Below, piece by piece: positions 7,041 through 15,147 of a DNA stretch of 16,657 bases (the stretch's first letter is position 1; each line of letters opens with the position of its first letter). This DNA is from Phycisphaerales bacterium (GTDB taxonomy: Bacteria; Planctomycetota; Phycisphaerae; Phycisphaerales; SM1A02): positions 1 to 16,657 of the forward strand of contig JASMLY010000086.1 in assembly GCA_030748455.1 (NCBI GenBank). The letters are read 5' to 3'. Under the pieces are notes generated by a model, which did no database searches, was not told the DNA's origin, and saw only the letters and a list, made by a program, of their open reading frames with translations. Both the position numbers and the translations under genes were made by a program.

Positions 7041-7947
7041 GTTTTGAAGGGTTAAAAGTTGGAGTCGCATTCTGTGTGCGAGAACTGTTTTTGCCTGAGA
7101 GCGTGGATGGGATTCCTAAACATTGCAACGCATCGCGCTCGACGATCTGTTTCACAAGTGAACGCGGCACTGCTGGTAGGGGGGTTCCTTTGACAGAGCC
7201 GTTTACGCTGTACAAAGATTCGATTGCTTTTTGTGGTGTTGAATTTGGGAAACCGCTTCCAAAGAGAAGACGGTCCATTACGCCTAAACTTGCAGCTGTG
7301 GAGAGCGCGTTATACAGTTGCCACGGACGTGTTGCGACTCCTGAAACTTCAGCGAAAACATGTGGATGTTTTCCAGAGAGCACTAAGAGTTCATCTATCC
7401 AAGGGTATCCCATTTGTGTAAACATAATTCGCAATTCAGGAAAAGTGCGGGCGACTTCGTCCCAGTGGACTGGCCGAGCAAAGTCGAGAATTGCTGAAGC
7501 AGGAATCGGTTCAGGCATGGTCACGATGATTGGGAGTGAGTGCTCGATGCAAGATTCATAGAGTTTCATTGCTGCTGAGTGCGTTGGATGTACACCTGCA
7601 AGTGGTGGTGAGATCGCGATGCCAGAGAGGCCAAGTTGTAAAGCGGTTTGTAAATCGTATTCAGCACTCTGCGCAAGTGGGTCAATTCCAGCAATGCCGA
7701 TCCTTCGCTGTGGGTCTCTGCAAACAAACTCGGCAATGAGTTCGGTTGGGATGTTGGCACCAACGAGTTCTGCTCGCAATCCATGTACAAGAGAAATATC
7801 AACGCAGGACATTTCGCGACCATGTGTCGCTGCATCTCCACTTTCTAGTGCCCAAGTAGGAGGTGTGCCCTTGCTCAACGTAGCGGCAGCTTCGTGGCCA
7901 AGTTGTCTAGGATCAGACCATAATCTTGTATGACAATCGATGATCAT
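7027..7947 (-). CDS. Amidohydrolase-2-family TIM-barrel protein lacking metal ligands (pseudo-enzyme)
   Basis: A 306-residue protein with the layout of metal-dependent hydrolases of the Amidohydro_2 (ACMSD-like) family. It starts MIIDCHTRLW, where members have D-x-H-x-H; here the second His is Arg 8. The strand-5 His is replaced (PIIVTMPEP, Thr 143), the strand-6 His is Gln 178 (LRIMFTQMG), and the catalytic Asp of the usual FGSDxP is Gly 232 (LLFGSGFPNS). The fold signature persists while every metal-binding position I can align is changed, so hydrolase activity is unlikely; a binding, structural or regulatory role is inferred. The last 40 residues are polar and probably disordered. It is divergent from ubiE, with 57 bases between starts, and heads the operon with the lipoprotein. 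Confidence 0.8.
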   Translation of the reverse strand: MIIDCHTRLWSDPRQLGHEAAATLSKGTPPTWALESGDAATHGREMSCVDISLVHGLRAELVGANIPTELIAEFVCRDPQRRIGIAGIDPLAQSAEYDLQTALQLGLSGIAISPPLAGVHPTHSAAMKLYESCIEHSLPIIVTMPEPIPASAILDFARPVHWDEVARTFPELRIMFTQMGYPWIDELLVLSGKHPHVFAEVSGVATRPWQLYNALSTAASLGVMDRLLFGSGFPNSTPQKAIESLYSVNGSVKGTPLPAVPRSLVKQIVERDALQCLGIPSTLSGKNSSRTQNATPTFNPSKHASN

Positions 7948-8004
7948 TGTTTCTCTCTACGTGTCGTATTGTACCATTTCTCCGCTGATGAAGGTATCAT
8001 CGGC

Positions 8005-8793
8005 ATGATGGTTACAAATGCCGAAATCAAATCCCCTCGTGAAGAAAATGGGCCTGTTTGGTCCGAATCAGATCTTCAAGAGAATCCGCACGTAGACGCA
8101 GATAAAGCGAAAAAAGTAGAGGCAATGTTTACCTCTATTTCGAGCAGATACGATCTAAATAATCGGCTCCATTCCTTATGGCTCGACCAAGTTTGGAGAA
8201 AAAAAGCTGTAAAAGCTGCAAACGTTACATCAAATGACACAGTGCTCGATGTCGCATGTGGCACAGGTGACCTTTCCACTGCGTTTGCTCGAGCAAATCC
8301 TCAATCTGTGCTTGGAATAGATTTTACGCAAGGTATGATCGACCTTGCAGTTCAAAAGGCAAAACGCGATCGTTTGGATATCGAGTATCGTCGGGGAGAT
8401 GCAATGCAACTCGATGTACCAGACGAAAGCGTAGATGTGCTCTCGATTGCTTTTGGAATTCGTAACGTTCAAGATCCACGCGGTGCGTTACAAGAATTCC
8501 AAAGAGTGTTACGCCCTTCTGGGAGATTGGTGATCTTAGAGTTCTCAACTCCAAAGAACGCAGTTATCCGTTTCTTTAACTCGTTTTACACAAGGCAAAT
8601 TATGCCAAGAACAGCGTCGTTTATCGCCGGTGATGACAGCGGGGCGTATCAGTATTTACCAAAAAGTGTGGATACGTTTCTGGAACCAGAGGGATTGCTG
8701 TCACTTGTAAAAGAAGCTGGTTTTTCTCGTACATCACAAACACCCTTCACCTTTGGTGTTTGTACGCTGACAGTTGGATATAAAGTCAATTAG
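8005..8793 (+). CDS. ubiE: Demethylmenaquinone/ubiquinone C-methyltransferase
   Basis: A 262-residue SAM-dependent methyltransferase (UbiE/MenG/COQ5 family) that methylates the quinone ring late in menaquinone or ubiquinone synthesis. MFTSISSRYDLNNRLHSLWL is the family's first signature region, LDVACGTGDL (about 81-90) is the SAM-binding glycine loop, YRRGDAMQLDVPDESVD the motif for the ribose and adenine side, and FGIRNVQDPRGAL with RVLRPSGRLVILEFSTP is highly diagnostic. The first ~35 residues are a poorly conserved polar extension. Two adjacent ATGs (8005, 8008) follow AAGG at 7991-7994; an in-frame ATG at 7930 would overlap the divergent gene. Its TAG overlaps the end of the convergent PhnD-like gene by eight bases. 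Given the nitrate-respiration genes, menaquinone is the likelier product. Confidence 0.95.
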   Translation: MMVTNAEIKSPREENGPVWSESDLQENPHVDADKAKKVEAMFTSISSRYDLNNRLHSLWLDQVWRKKAVKAANVTSNDTVLDVACGTGDLSTAFARANPQSVLGIDFTQGMIDLAVQKAKRDRLDIEYRRGDAMQLDVPDESVDVLSIAFGIRNVQDPRGALQEFQRVLRPSGRLVILEFSTPKNAVIRFFNSFYTRQIMPRTASFIAGDDSGAYQYLPKSVDTFLEPEGLLSLVKEAGFSRTSQTPFTFGVCTLTVGYKVN

Positions 8794-9646
8794 ATCGTTT
8801 CGGTTTCTCTTTTTGTGAAAAGCCTTCTGAGCGTTTCATTCCAGAACGAACAGTGTCGTATTCTTTAGGGCTTGTTCGTATAAATCCTGTACATCCTAAT
8901 TCACCAAGAATCTCCGACTTCTCAAGAGATAGAAGCGCCTCTGTGATTGCTTCTTGGACCGCAGGTTGTAAGCCTTCCCGAGCAACCCAAGGTTTTGTTA
9001 CGTTCTCAAAGGTATGGAGGACTGCGATTTTTTTGGGATCGCAGAGTTTATTGTAGGTTGATCCTTTGATTGCTCCTGCGTCATGCGACCCAGTAAGCAC
9101 AGCGCTTGCAACAAGATCGTGCCTTCCAAGATAATCGAAGGATTGAAGATCTTCTTCATATATGCCAGCTTGCAGCATCTCGGCTTGCGCGAGATACCGA
9201 CCTATGGTGGAGTTCCGATCACCGAATGCGAATGATCTTCCAACTAGATCTTGAAGCGATTTGATGCCCGAGTCAGTTTTTGTAATGATGTGTCCATTGA
9301 ATCTAGTGAGGCCTTTCTTTTGTTCCATCGCAAGAAGTGTGATATTTTTGTTTCGCTGTTCTGCGAGGATGTACGATGCTGGTCCGAAACGAACAAAGTC
9401 AACTTCACCGTGCACCAATGCGTCAATGCCAGCATCATAATTTTTAAAAATCGTTAAGTGAATATCAACAGGATGGCCAAGGAGTTGCTCCACAGGTTCC
9501 TGAATCGCTTCAAGAATCGGTGTGAATTTACGATACATTACTGTCGCTCGATCAGACGGGTAGACACCAAAGTCAAGACGGAGCGGTATCTCATTTGCAG
9601 ATGCAAACGTTACAACAGCCAAGAGGATGCTTAAGAAGCGAAGCAT
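8786..9646 (-). CDS. PhnD-like periplasmic substrate-binding protein
   Basis: A 286-residue secreted binding protein of the phosphate/phosphite/phosphonate (PhnD/PtxB) family. Residues 1-17 are a signal peptide (MLRFLSILLAVVTFASA). The mature part begins LRLDFGVYPSDRA and contains DFVRFGPASYILAEQ and GRSFAFGDRNSTIGRYLAQA; the latter segment (F-x-D-x-x-S-T-x-G) is the family's anion-binding loop. No permease or ATPase gene is near, so it is either an orphan binding protein, serves a distant transporter, or senses a ligand. It follows pntB by 36 bases on the same strand and may be a third gene of that operon. ATG 9646 has no ribosome site. The 3' end overlaps ubiE tail-to-tail by eight bases. 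Confidence 0.87.
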   Translation of the reverse strand: MLRFLSILLAVVTFASANEIPLRLDFGVYPSDRATVMYRKFTPILEAIQEPVEQLLGHPVDIHLTIFKNYDAGIDALVHGEVDFVRFGPASYILAEQRNKNITLLAMEQKKGLTRFNGHIITKTDSGIKSLQDLVGRSFAFGDRNSTIGRYLAQAEMLQAGIYEEDLQSFDYLGRHDLVASAVLTGSHDAGAIKGSTYNKLCDPKKIAVLHTFENVTKPWVAREGLQPAVQEAITEALLSLEKSEILGELGCTGFIRTSPKEYDTVRSGMKRSEGFSQKEKPKRSN

Positions 9647-9682
9647 ATGAGATACAATACGCGAAAGTGCAGTGTGCGGTTG

Positions 9683-11074
9683 TTATAAATTCGCCAAAAT
9701 GGCATCAACATTTTCACCTGCGTCACCAAATAGCATCGAGGTATTTTCATTAAAGAACAGAGGGTTACCTACACCTGCATATCCCGTACCCATACTACGT
9801 TTCATGACGACGACATCGTTGGCTTTCCAAACCTCTAAAACAGGCATTCCTGCGATAGGGCTATTTGGATCGTCTAGTGCGCTTGGGTTGACGATGTCGT
9901 TTGCTCCGATCACCAGTACTAAATCAGTGGCAGGGAACGTGTGATTTATCTCGTCGAGTTCAAGCACGATGTCGTAGGGGATGTTTGCTTCAGCGAGGAG
10001 AACATTCATGTGCCCAGGCAAACGACCGGCAACAGGGTGTATGGCAAAGATAATCTGGGTGCCATTGTCTCGCAATTTTTTTGTAATTTTTGCAATTGTA
10101 TGTTGTGCTTGTGCGACTGCCATTCCATACCCAGGAACAATGATGACGCTTTTTGCATCATTGAGCATTCGGGCAGTTTCTTCAACTTCAACAGAGGTAA
10201 CTTCACCTTCAGGCGTTTGGGTCGTACCACCACTGCTATCGCTTGTGCCAAATCCTCCGAGGATCACACTTGGTAATGAACGGTTCATGCCACGGCACAT
10301 AATCAAACTAAGAATTGCTCCACTTGAACCAACGAGTGCGCCAACAATGATAAGCAAGTCATTCCCCAACATAAAACCAGCAGCAGCAGCCGCCCAACCC
10401 GAATAACTGTTGAGCATGGAAACAACTACTGGCATGTCCGCGCCGCCGATTGCCATCACAAGATGGATCCCAAGAACACCAGTAATCATCGTCGCAAGGA
10501 TGAGAAGCAATAAGGCGTTGTCACTGTGGCCGACAAAAAGAATGCCTAGCCAAACCGTTACTCCGAGCACAATCAAGTTAAGTACATGTCGAGCAGGGAG
10601 AAGTAACGGAGAGCCGGAAATAAGACCGTGCAGTTTTCCAAATGCAATAATCGAGCCTGTGAATGTAATCGAACCAATGCAAACACCAACGTACACTTCG
10701 ATTTCGTGAATCGTGATTTCAATAGGTGATAGCCCTTCAAGTGAAGAAGGGTTTAACTTCAATGCAAAGCCGACAAGTACTGCTGCGGCGCCTACAAAAC
10801 TGTGCAAAATTGCGACAAGTTGTGGCATCTCTGTCATTTTTACTCTGCGCGCAAGCGTGGATCCAATAAGAATCGCAGGGAAGAGTGCAGCTGCAAGAAT
10901 GATGTAGTTTGAAACAGCGTCGCTCGCAGTTACTGCAATGAAAGCAAGCAACATGCCGATCATGCCGTAGATGTTTCCTTTTCTTGCGGTTTCTTGCGTA
11001 GACAAACCACCTAAACTCAGGATAAACATGATTGCTGCAACGATATAAAATATTGTGACTAAGCTCTGTGGCAT
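9683..11074 (-). CDS. pntB: NAD(P) transhydrogenase, beta subunit (domains II-III)
   Basis: A 463-residue integral membrane subunit of the proton-translocating transhydrogenase, which drives NADPH formation from NADH with the proton gradient. About nine helices fill residues 1-270. The NADP-binding domain III follows, with [63 protein letters not shown] and [14 protein letters not shown]. The lysine that commonly follows FGDA is Gly here, a modest deviation at the NADP site edge. Length matches the E. coli subunit (462). Its start lies four bases after the pntA stop, so the two are co-translated. Confidence 0.97.
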   Translation of the reverse strand: MPQSLVTIFYIVAAIMFILSLGGLSTQETARKGNIYGMIGMLLAFIAVTASDAVSNYIILAAALFPAILIGSTLARRVKMTEMPQLVAILHSFVGAAAVLVGFALKLNPSSLEGLSPIEITIHEIEVYVGVCIGSITFTGSIIAFGKLHGLISGSPLLLPARHVLNLIVLGVTVWLGILFVGHSDNALLLLILATMITGVLGIHLVMAIGGADMPVVVSMLNSYSGWAAAAAGFMLGNDLLIIVGALVGSSGAILSLIMCRGMNRSLPSVILGGFGTSDSSGGTTQTPEGEVTSVEVEETARMLNDAKSVIIVPGYGMAVAQAQHTIAKITKKLRDNGTQIIFAIHPVAGRLPGHMNVLLAEANIPYDIVLELDEINHTFPATDLVLVIGANDIVNPSALDDPNSPIAGMPVLEVWKANDVVVMKRSMGTGYAGVGNPLFFNENTSMLFGDAGENVDAILANL

Positions 11075-11078
11075 TTGA

Positions 11079-12647
11079 TTACTTTCTAAACATCGCTAGC
11101 ATTCTGTTTGTAACAAGGAAGCCGCCAGCGACATTGATCGCGGCAAGTAGGACAGCTGCTGCCCCGAGTATTGCTGTAGCATTCACTTCAGGTTGAGAAA
11201 TTTGAAGGATTCCCCCAATGATGATAATTCCAGAAATAGCGTTTGTGACACTCATCAATGGTGTGTGCAGTGCAGGTTTGACATTCCAAATGACCTGCCA
11301 TCCGACAAAACAAGCAAGGATAAATACCGTGAAATGTCCTAAGAAAGATTCTGGCATTCGCATACCCATATAGATGATGCATACTGCGAGTGCGAGGATC
11401 GAGAAGGCAGTTCCCAACTGTTTGCCTAACTTGGAAGTTCGTTCCTTTGGTTTAGCGCGAGCTGCCTGTTCTTTAGTTTGTACAGGTCTAGAACCTGTGT
11501 CTACTGAATACGCTGGACCAGGGTTACGCGGCTTAGGGGGTGGCCAAGTGATATGACCATGATTCAAAACAAGAGCGCCGCGAATGACGTCATCTTCCAT
11601 GTCGATATCGTAGTTTTCATCGCCACCCATTTCATCGAGTAGATGCACGATCGCTGTGCTGTAGAGGCGACTCGAGAGTGCGGCCATCCTACTTGGGAGA
11701 TCAGTGTAGCCAATAATCGTTACACCCTTGTGGACAATTTTTTCGTTTGGTTTTGTCAAGGAGCAGTTGCCCCCTCGCTCAGCAGCAAGGTCGACAATGA
11801 CAGATCCTTCTCTCATACTTTCAACCATCCCGCTTGTAATCAATTTTGGAGCGTCGCGTCCTGGGATTAGCGCTGTTGTAATAATGATGTCAACGTCGAT
11901 TGCTTGTTCAGCGAACAGTTTCAATTCAGCTTTTAGGAACTCGTCGGACATTGTTTTGGCGTATCCGCCACCGCCCTCTCCATCTTCGGTGGGGAAGTCA
12001 AGTTCAAGGAACTCACCACCGAGAGATTCAACTTGTTCCTTTACAGCTTTTCGTGTGTCGAATGCTCGGACGACCGCTCCAAGACCCTTTGCTGCGCCGA
12101 CAGCTGCAAGCCCTGCAACGCCACCCCCAATGATGAGTACTTTTGCAGGCTCAATCTTTCCAGCGGCAGTTACTTGCCCGGTAAAAAAGTGTGGAAATGA
12201 GTGCGCTGCTTCAACAACAGCTCGGTAGCCAGCGACATTTGCCATGGAGCTTAAGGCATCCATCTTTTGCGCTCTTGTGATTCTAGGGATGCAATCCATC
12301 GCGAGAACAGTTGCTTTCTTAGAACTGAGATGGTCTAAAAGTACGCCGTTTTTATCAGGCCAGAAGAAGGAGATTAGCGTCCCGCTGCTTTTGAGCATGT
12401 CTGCTTCGTGGGGGAGGGGTTCGCGAACTTTGACGATGATGTCAGAGCGTTCCCAAAGTTCTGATGGATCTTCGATGATTTCCGCGCCAACTTCTTCGTA
12501 TTTTGGATTGCCGTAGTCCGCATGAATGCCTGCGTTCGATTCAACGAGGAGTGTAAACCCCATTTTTCGAAGGGATTCAACGCCTCGAGGAACGAGCGCT
12601 ACTCTGCGTTCGTCATCTTGGATTTCTTTTGGTACGCCGATGATCAT
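11079..12647 (-). CDS. pntA: NAD(P) transhydrogenase, alpha subunit (domain I plus four helices)
   Basis: A 522-residue subunit carrying the NAD(H)-binding domain I and the C-terminal membrane part, in the fused form of E. coli PntA (510) rather than the split PntAA/PntAB of many alphaproteobacteria. Recognisable parts are [20 protein letters not shown] at the start, [20 protein letters not shown], the nucleotide loop [20 protein letters not shown] with acidic [19 protein letters not shown] and [11 protein letters not shown]. Four hydrophobic helices occupy about 410-520. The ATG at 12647 follows GGAG (12655-12658, minus strand) by seven bases. A palindrome and a TAGAAT element lie just upstream. 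Confidence 0.97.
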   Translation of the reverse strand: MIIGVPKEIQDDERRVALVPRGVESLRKMGFTLLVESNAGIHADYGNPKYEEVGAEIIEDPSELWERSDIIVKVREPLPHEADMLKSSGTLISFFWPDKNGVLLDHLSSKKATVLAMDCIPRITRAQKMDALSSMANVAGYRAVVEAAHSFPHFFTGQVTAAGKIEPAKVLIIGGGVAGLAAVGAAKGLGAVVRAFDTRKAVKEQVESLGGEFLELDFPTEDGEGGGGYAKTMSDEFLKAELKLFAEQAIDVDIIITTALIPGRDAPKLITSGMVESMREGSVIVDLAAERGGNCSLTKPNEKIVHKGVTIIGYTDLPSRMAALSSRLYSTAIVHLLDEMGGDENYDIDMEDDVIRGALVLNHGHITWPPPKPRNPGPAYSVDTGSRPVQTKEQAARAKPKERTSKLGKQLGTAFSILALAVCIIYMGMRMPESFLGHFTVFILACFVGWQVIWNVKPALHTPLMSVTNAISGIIIIGGILQISQPEVNATAILGAAAVLLAAINVAGGFLVTNRMLAMFRK

Positions 12648-12664
12648 AACGTGTCTCCAGTATG

Positions 12665-12683
12665 GTAGAACACCGTATTCTAC
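12665..12683. promoter_or_regulatory. Palindrome and -10-like element ahead of pntA
   Basis: GTAGAA at 12665-12670 and TTCTAC at 12678-12683 form an inverted repeat around seven bases. On the minus strand the right arm contains TAGAAT (12682-12677), a plausible -10 for pntA, so a protein bound to the repeat would cover the promoter. No good -35 is visible at the matching distance. Confidence 0.35.
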
Positions 12684-12702
12684 TCATTCTCGAAGGTTCC
12701 TG

Positions 12703-12719
12703 CACAGTTGTATACTGTG
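12703..12719. promoter_or_regulatory. Operator-like palindrome over a -10 element ahead of the DUF5684 gene
   Basis: CACAGT at 12703-12708 and ACTGTG at 12714-12719 are inverted around TGTAT. The palindrome overlaps TATACT (12711-12716), a good plus-strand -10 element about 38 bases before the ATG at 12749. The -35 is not convincing, as expected of an activator-dependent or repressed promoter. Confidence 0.4.
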
Positions 12720-12748
12720 TGCTTGAGCATTGATAAGGAGGACTCAAA

Positions 12749-13123
12749 ATGGAACCAACTGCTTCAGGATTCGCTGGAGGTACAATCGCAGGCATCCTGC
12801 TCTTTTTTCTACTCTTAGGTATCCTTCTGCAGTTGATTGCATGGGCAGGGATGTGGAAATCAGCAAGTAAAGCAGGGCAATCTGGGTTGCTTGCATGTAT
12901 CCCAATTGTTCAAATGTTCATCTGGGCAATCATGGCAAAGAAAGAACCGTGGTGGGGGATTCTCTGTTTCATCCCAATTATAAATATTGTGATCATCATC
13001 ATTATCCTCAATGAGATTTCGTACAACTTTGGGCGTGGAGTAGGCACAACGCTTGGGTTGATGTTCTTGCCATTTATCTTTTGGCCAATTCTAGGATTTG
13101 GAGAGGCTCAGTACCAACATTAA
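12749..13123 (+). CDS. DUF5684-type small membrane protein
   Basis: A 124-residue inner-membrane protein with hydrophobic segments at about 10-35, 45-63, 68-87 and 98-115. The pattern W-K-x-x-x-K-A-G-x-x-G-x-x-A-x-I-P-I, then WWGILCFIPIINIVIIIIIL and FLPFIFWPILGFGEAQY, matches the DUF5684 family, whose function is unknown; related segments occur as N-terminal parts of some signal-peptidase-I proteins. AAGGAGG at 12735-12741 stands seven bases before the ATG. It is divergent from pntA, and its TAA shares bases with the stop of the convergent ABC exporter (13120-13123). Confidence 0.82.
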   Translation: MEPTASGFAGGTIAGILLFFLLLGILLQLIAWAGMWKSASKAGQSGLLACIPIVQMFIWAIMAKKEPWWGILCFIPIINIVIIIIILNEISYNFGRGVGTTLGLMFLPFIFWPILGFGEAQYQH

Positions 13124-15072
13124 TTCTTCGGATGTGTCTGTAACACAACCATGTCGTGATAGTGTTCGCTACGAGCCATGAGTTCATCGTGGGTACCAGA
13201 CTCCACGATTTTTCCTTTATCAAGTACGAGTATTTGGTCTGCATCGCGGATGGTGCTCAGGCGGTGTGCGATGACGAAACTCGTTCGGCCCTTTAGCAAG
13301 GCAGACAAACTTTGTTGAATTAAGCGTTCTGATTGTGTATCTAAATTACTTGTCGCTTCATCTAAAATAAGAATCCGTGGATTTGCGAGAAGTGCTCGGG
13401 CAATCGCGATGCGTTGGCGTTGCCCGCCGCTGAGTTTGACACCACGTTCACCGATTTCTGTTTCGTATCCATCTGGAAATTCTGAAATAAAGCCATCTGC
13501 GGCAGCTTGTATTGCAGCAGTTTGAATTTCAACTCGTGAGGCACCGCGTTTCCCATAGGCAATGTTACTTGCTATGGTGCCTTCAAACAAAAAGATATCT
13601 TGTTCGACAATGCCAAGTAGGGTGCGATAGGAGTGGAGGTTGATCTCATGCAGTGGAGTGTCATCTAACTGTATAACACCAGAATTTGCCCGATAAAAAG
13701 CAGCAACTAAATTGCATAACGTTGTTTTTCCAGAACCGCTTGGACCAACAAGTGCGATCGTTTTCCCAGCATCTACGGTGAACGAAATGTTCGTTAAGAC
13801 ATCTGTTGCACTGTTAGGGTATCGGAACGTAACTTCACAGAATTCGATCTTTCCTTCAACAGAATTGGGATTCACGGTTTTCGTTCCCCGGTGTTCTGAT
13901 TGTTCGGTAGTTTCTTCGTACAAATCTAGGACTCTGTCAAGTGCAGCAAGGGAATTTTGCAAATGTGTTGCGCTTTCTGCAAGTGTTGCAAGGGGTCCCA
14001 TGAGCATTGCGAGGTATGTGAGGAACATAACCAAATCACCAGCAGTGATTGCTTGAGATTGCTCGATCGTGCCAGATGCGAGAAGGTCTCGGTCGTGGAG
14101 TACTTGCCAACCTCCAAACCAGAGGAGTGCGCCGGTTGCGACAGGAATAAGTATGGACCATGCGATATCTACACCACGTGAATACCACCATGCAAGTAAT
14201 TCCTTTCGGACGAGGAGGTGGTTCGATCGTATCCAACTTGTTGCCTCTGTTCTTTGGCGGGAGAAACTCCGAACGACACGTGCGCCACCAAAGGATTCTG
14301 TCACCATTGCATCGCAATATTGCCGTGTTCCACGAATCGATCTCCACATTGGTCTGATTCTGCTGATCCAAGTTCGGTGGGTGAAGAACACAATTGGGAA
14401 TAGAACGATCGAGCCGGCAAGCATTCGCCAATCAACAAACAGAAGAATGATCAGGATGCCAATGAGTTGAATAATCGCTCTCCATGGGTTATAGCAAAGT
14501 CCAAAGACGAGGTCGCCGATATTGCCAGCATCTTCCCGAACAAGGGATGCTGCTCCTCCAGATCGCAATTGATGAATTCGATGCAGTGGTAGAGAAGTTG
14601 CATGGAGGAAAGCTTTTCGTCTAACAGAAATTTGAATTCGTTTGGTCGTGCGAGTGGCGAGCCAACGACTTCGAATACTGAAGGCGAGGCTCAAAATAGA
14701 GAGCACGATGGTGACCAATGCAATTGTGCCAAGTAAGGTGAATTTGTTTTCTAATGTAGGGAACGTTTCGAGTATAGAAGCGGGCAATTGTTCATCGCCA
14801 AGAATGTTATCAAAGACAATTTTTGTTGCGGCGGGGGGGATGAGCGCGACTGATGCACCAATCGTGAGAAACCCCAGAGACCAAAAGAGATCGCGCTTGT
14901 TACGACCAGCGATCTTGAAAAATTCTGCAATGAGCGTGGCAAATGATCTGCTACGCTCGAGTGATCTCCTTGCAGAATCGATGTGTTGCGCTTCCCCATT
15001 TGCAATTGGTTCTTGTAAATTCCGCTTGAATGTTTCGAACCGTTGTTTGCTTGAATGCGTCTTGTTGACCAT
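13120..15072 (-). CDS. ABC exporter, fused membrane and ATPase domains (MsbA/LmrA type)
   Basis: A 650-residue half-transporter that would dimerise in the inner membrane and export a lipid, peptide or drug. About 75 polar residues precede six helices (starting near SLGFLTIGASVALIPPA). The ATPase domain has Walker A GPSGSGKTT at 443-451, the Q-loop Gln at about 491 (GIVEQDIFLFEGTI), signature LSGGQRQRIAIARALL from 547, Walker B ILILDE at 567-572 with catalytic Glu 572, and the switch His at about 603 (IAHRLSTI). All catalytic residues are present, so it should be active. The substrate is unknown. The extended soluble N-terminus is longer than in MsbA (582 residues overall). Divergent from the bactofilin-like gene. 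Confidence 0.95.
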   Translation of the reverse strand: MVNKTHSSKQRFETFKRNLQEPIANGEAQHIDSARRSLERSRSFATLIAEFFKIAGRNKRDLFWSLGFLTIGASVALIPPAATKIVFDNILGDEQLPASILETFPTLENKFTLLGTIALVTIVLSILSLAFSIRSRWLATRTTKRIQISVRRKAFLHATSLPLHRIHQLRSGGAASLVREDAGNIGDLVFGLCYNPWRAIIQLIGILIILLFVDWRMLAGSIVLFPIVFFTHRTWISRIRPMWRSIRGTRQYCDAMVTESFGGARVVRSFSRQRTEATSWIRSNHLLVRKELLAWWYSRGVDIAWSILIPVATGALLWFGGWQVLHDRDLLASGTIEQSQAITAGDLVMFLTYLAMLMGPLATLAESATHLQNSLAALDRVLDLYEETTEQSEHRGTKTVNPNSVEGKIEFCEVTFRYPNSATDVLTNISFTVDAGKTIALVGPSGSGKTTLCNLVAAFYRANSGVIQLDDTPLHEINLHSYRTLLGIVEQDIFLFEGTIASNIAYGKRGASRVEIQTAAIQAAADGFISEFPDGYETEIGERGVKLSGGQRQRIAIARALLANPRILILDEATSNLDTQSERLIQQSLSALLKGRTSFVIAHRLSTIRDADQILVLDKGKIVESGTHDELMARSEHYHDMVVLQTHPKN

Positions 15073-15093
15073 AAAACACGCATTCTACTTCAC

Positions 15094-15117
15094 AAAAACT
15101 CACCGGGGGTGTTTTTT
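15094..15117. terminator. Small hairpin followed by a T-run between divergent genes
   Basis: AAAAAC(TC)ACC at 15094-15104 pairs with GGTGTTTTT at 15108-15116 around GGG, with a two-base bulge, and ends in six T on the plus strand. It resembles a short intrinsic terminator. It lies 31 bases before the bactofilin-like ATG, so on the plus strand it could stop antisense transcripts out of the exporter gene or attenuate the downstream operon. The stem is weak apart from three or four G-C pairs. Confidence 0.3.
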
Positions 15118-15147
15118 CGGTTAGACTCTGTTTGAGGTCTCGAACAC

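Noticed and set aside
11728..12228. Long open frame on the plus strand across pntA (166 codons)
   Set aside because: It lies antisense to a certain pntA, is rich in Ser/Pro/Ala as expected of a complementary shadow, and shows no domain.
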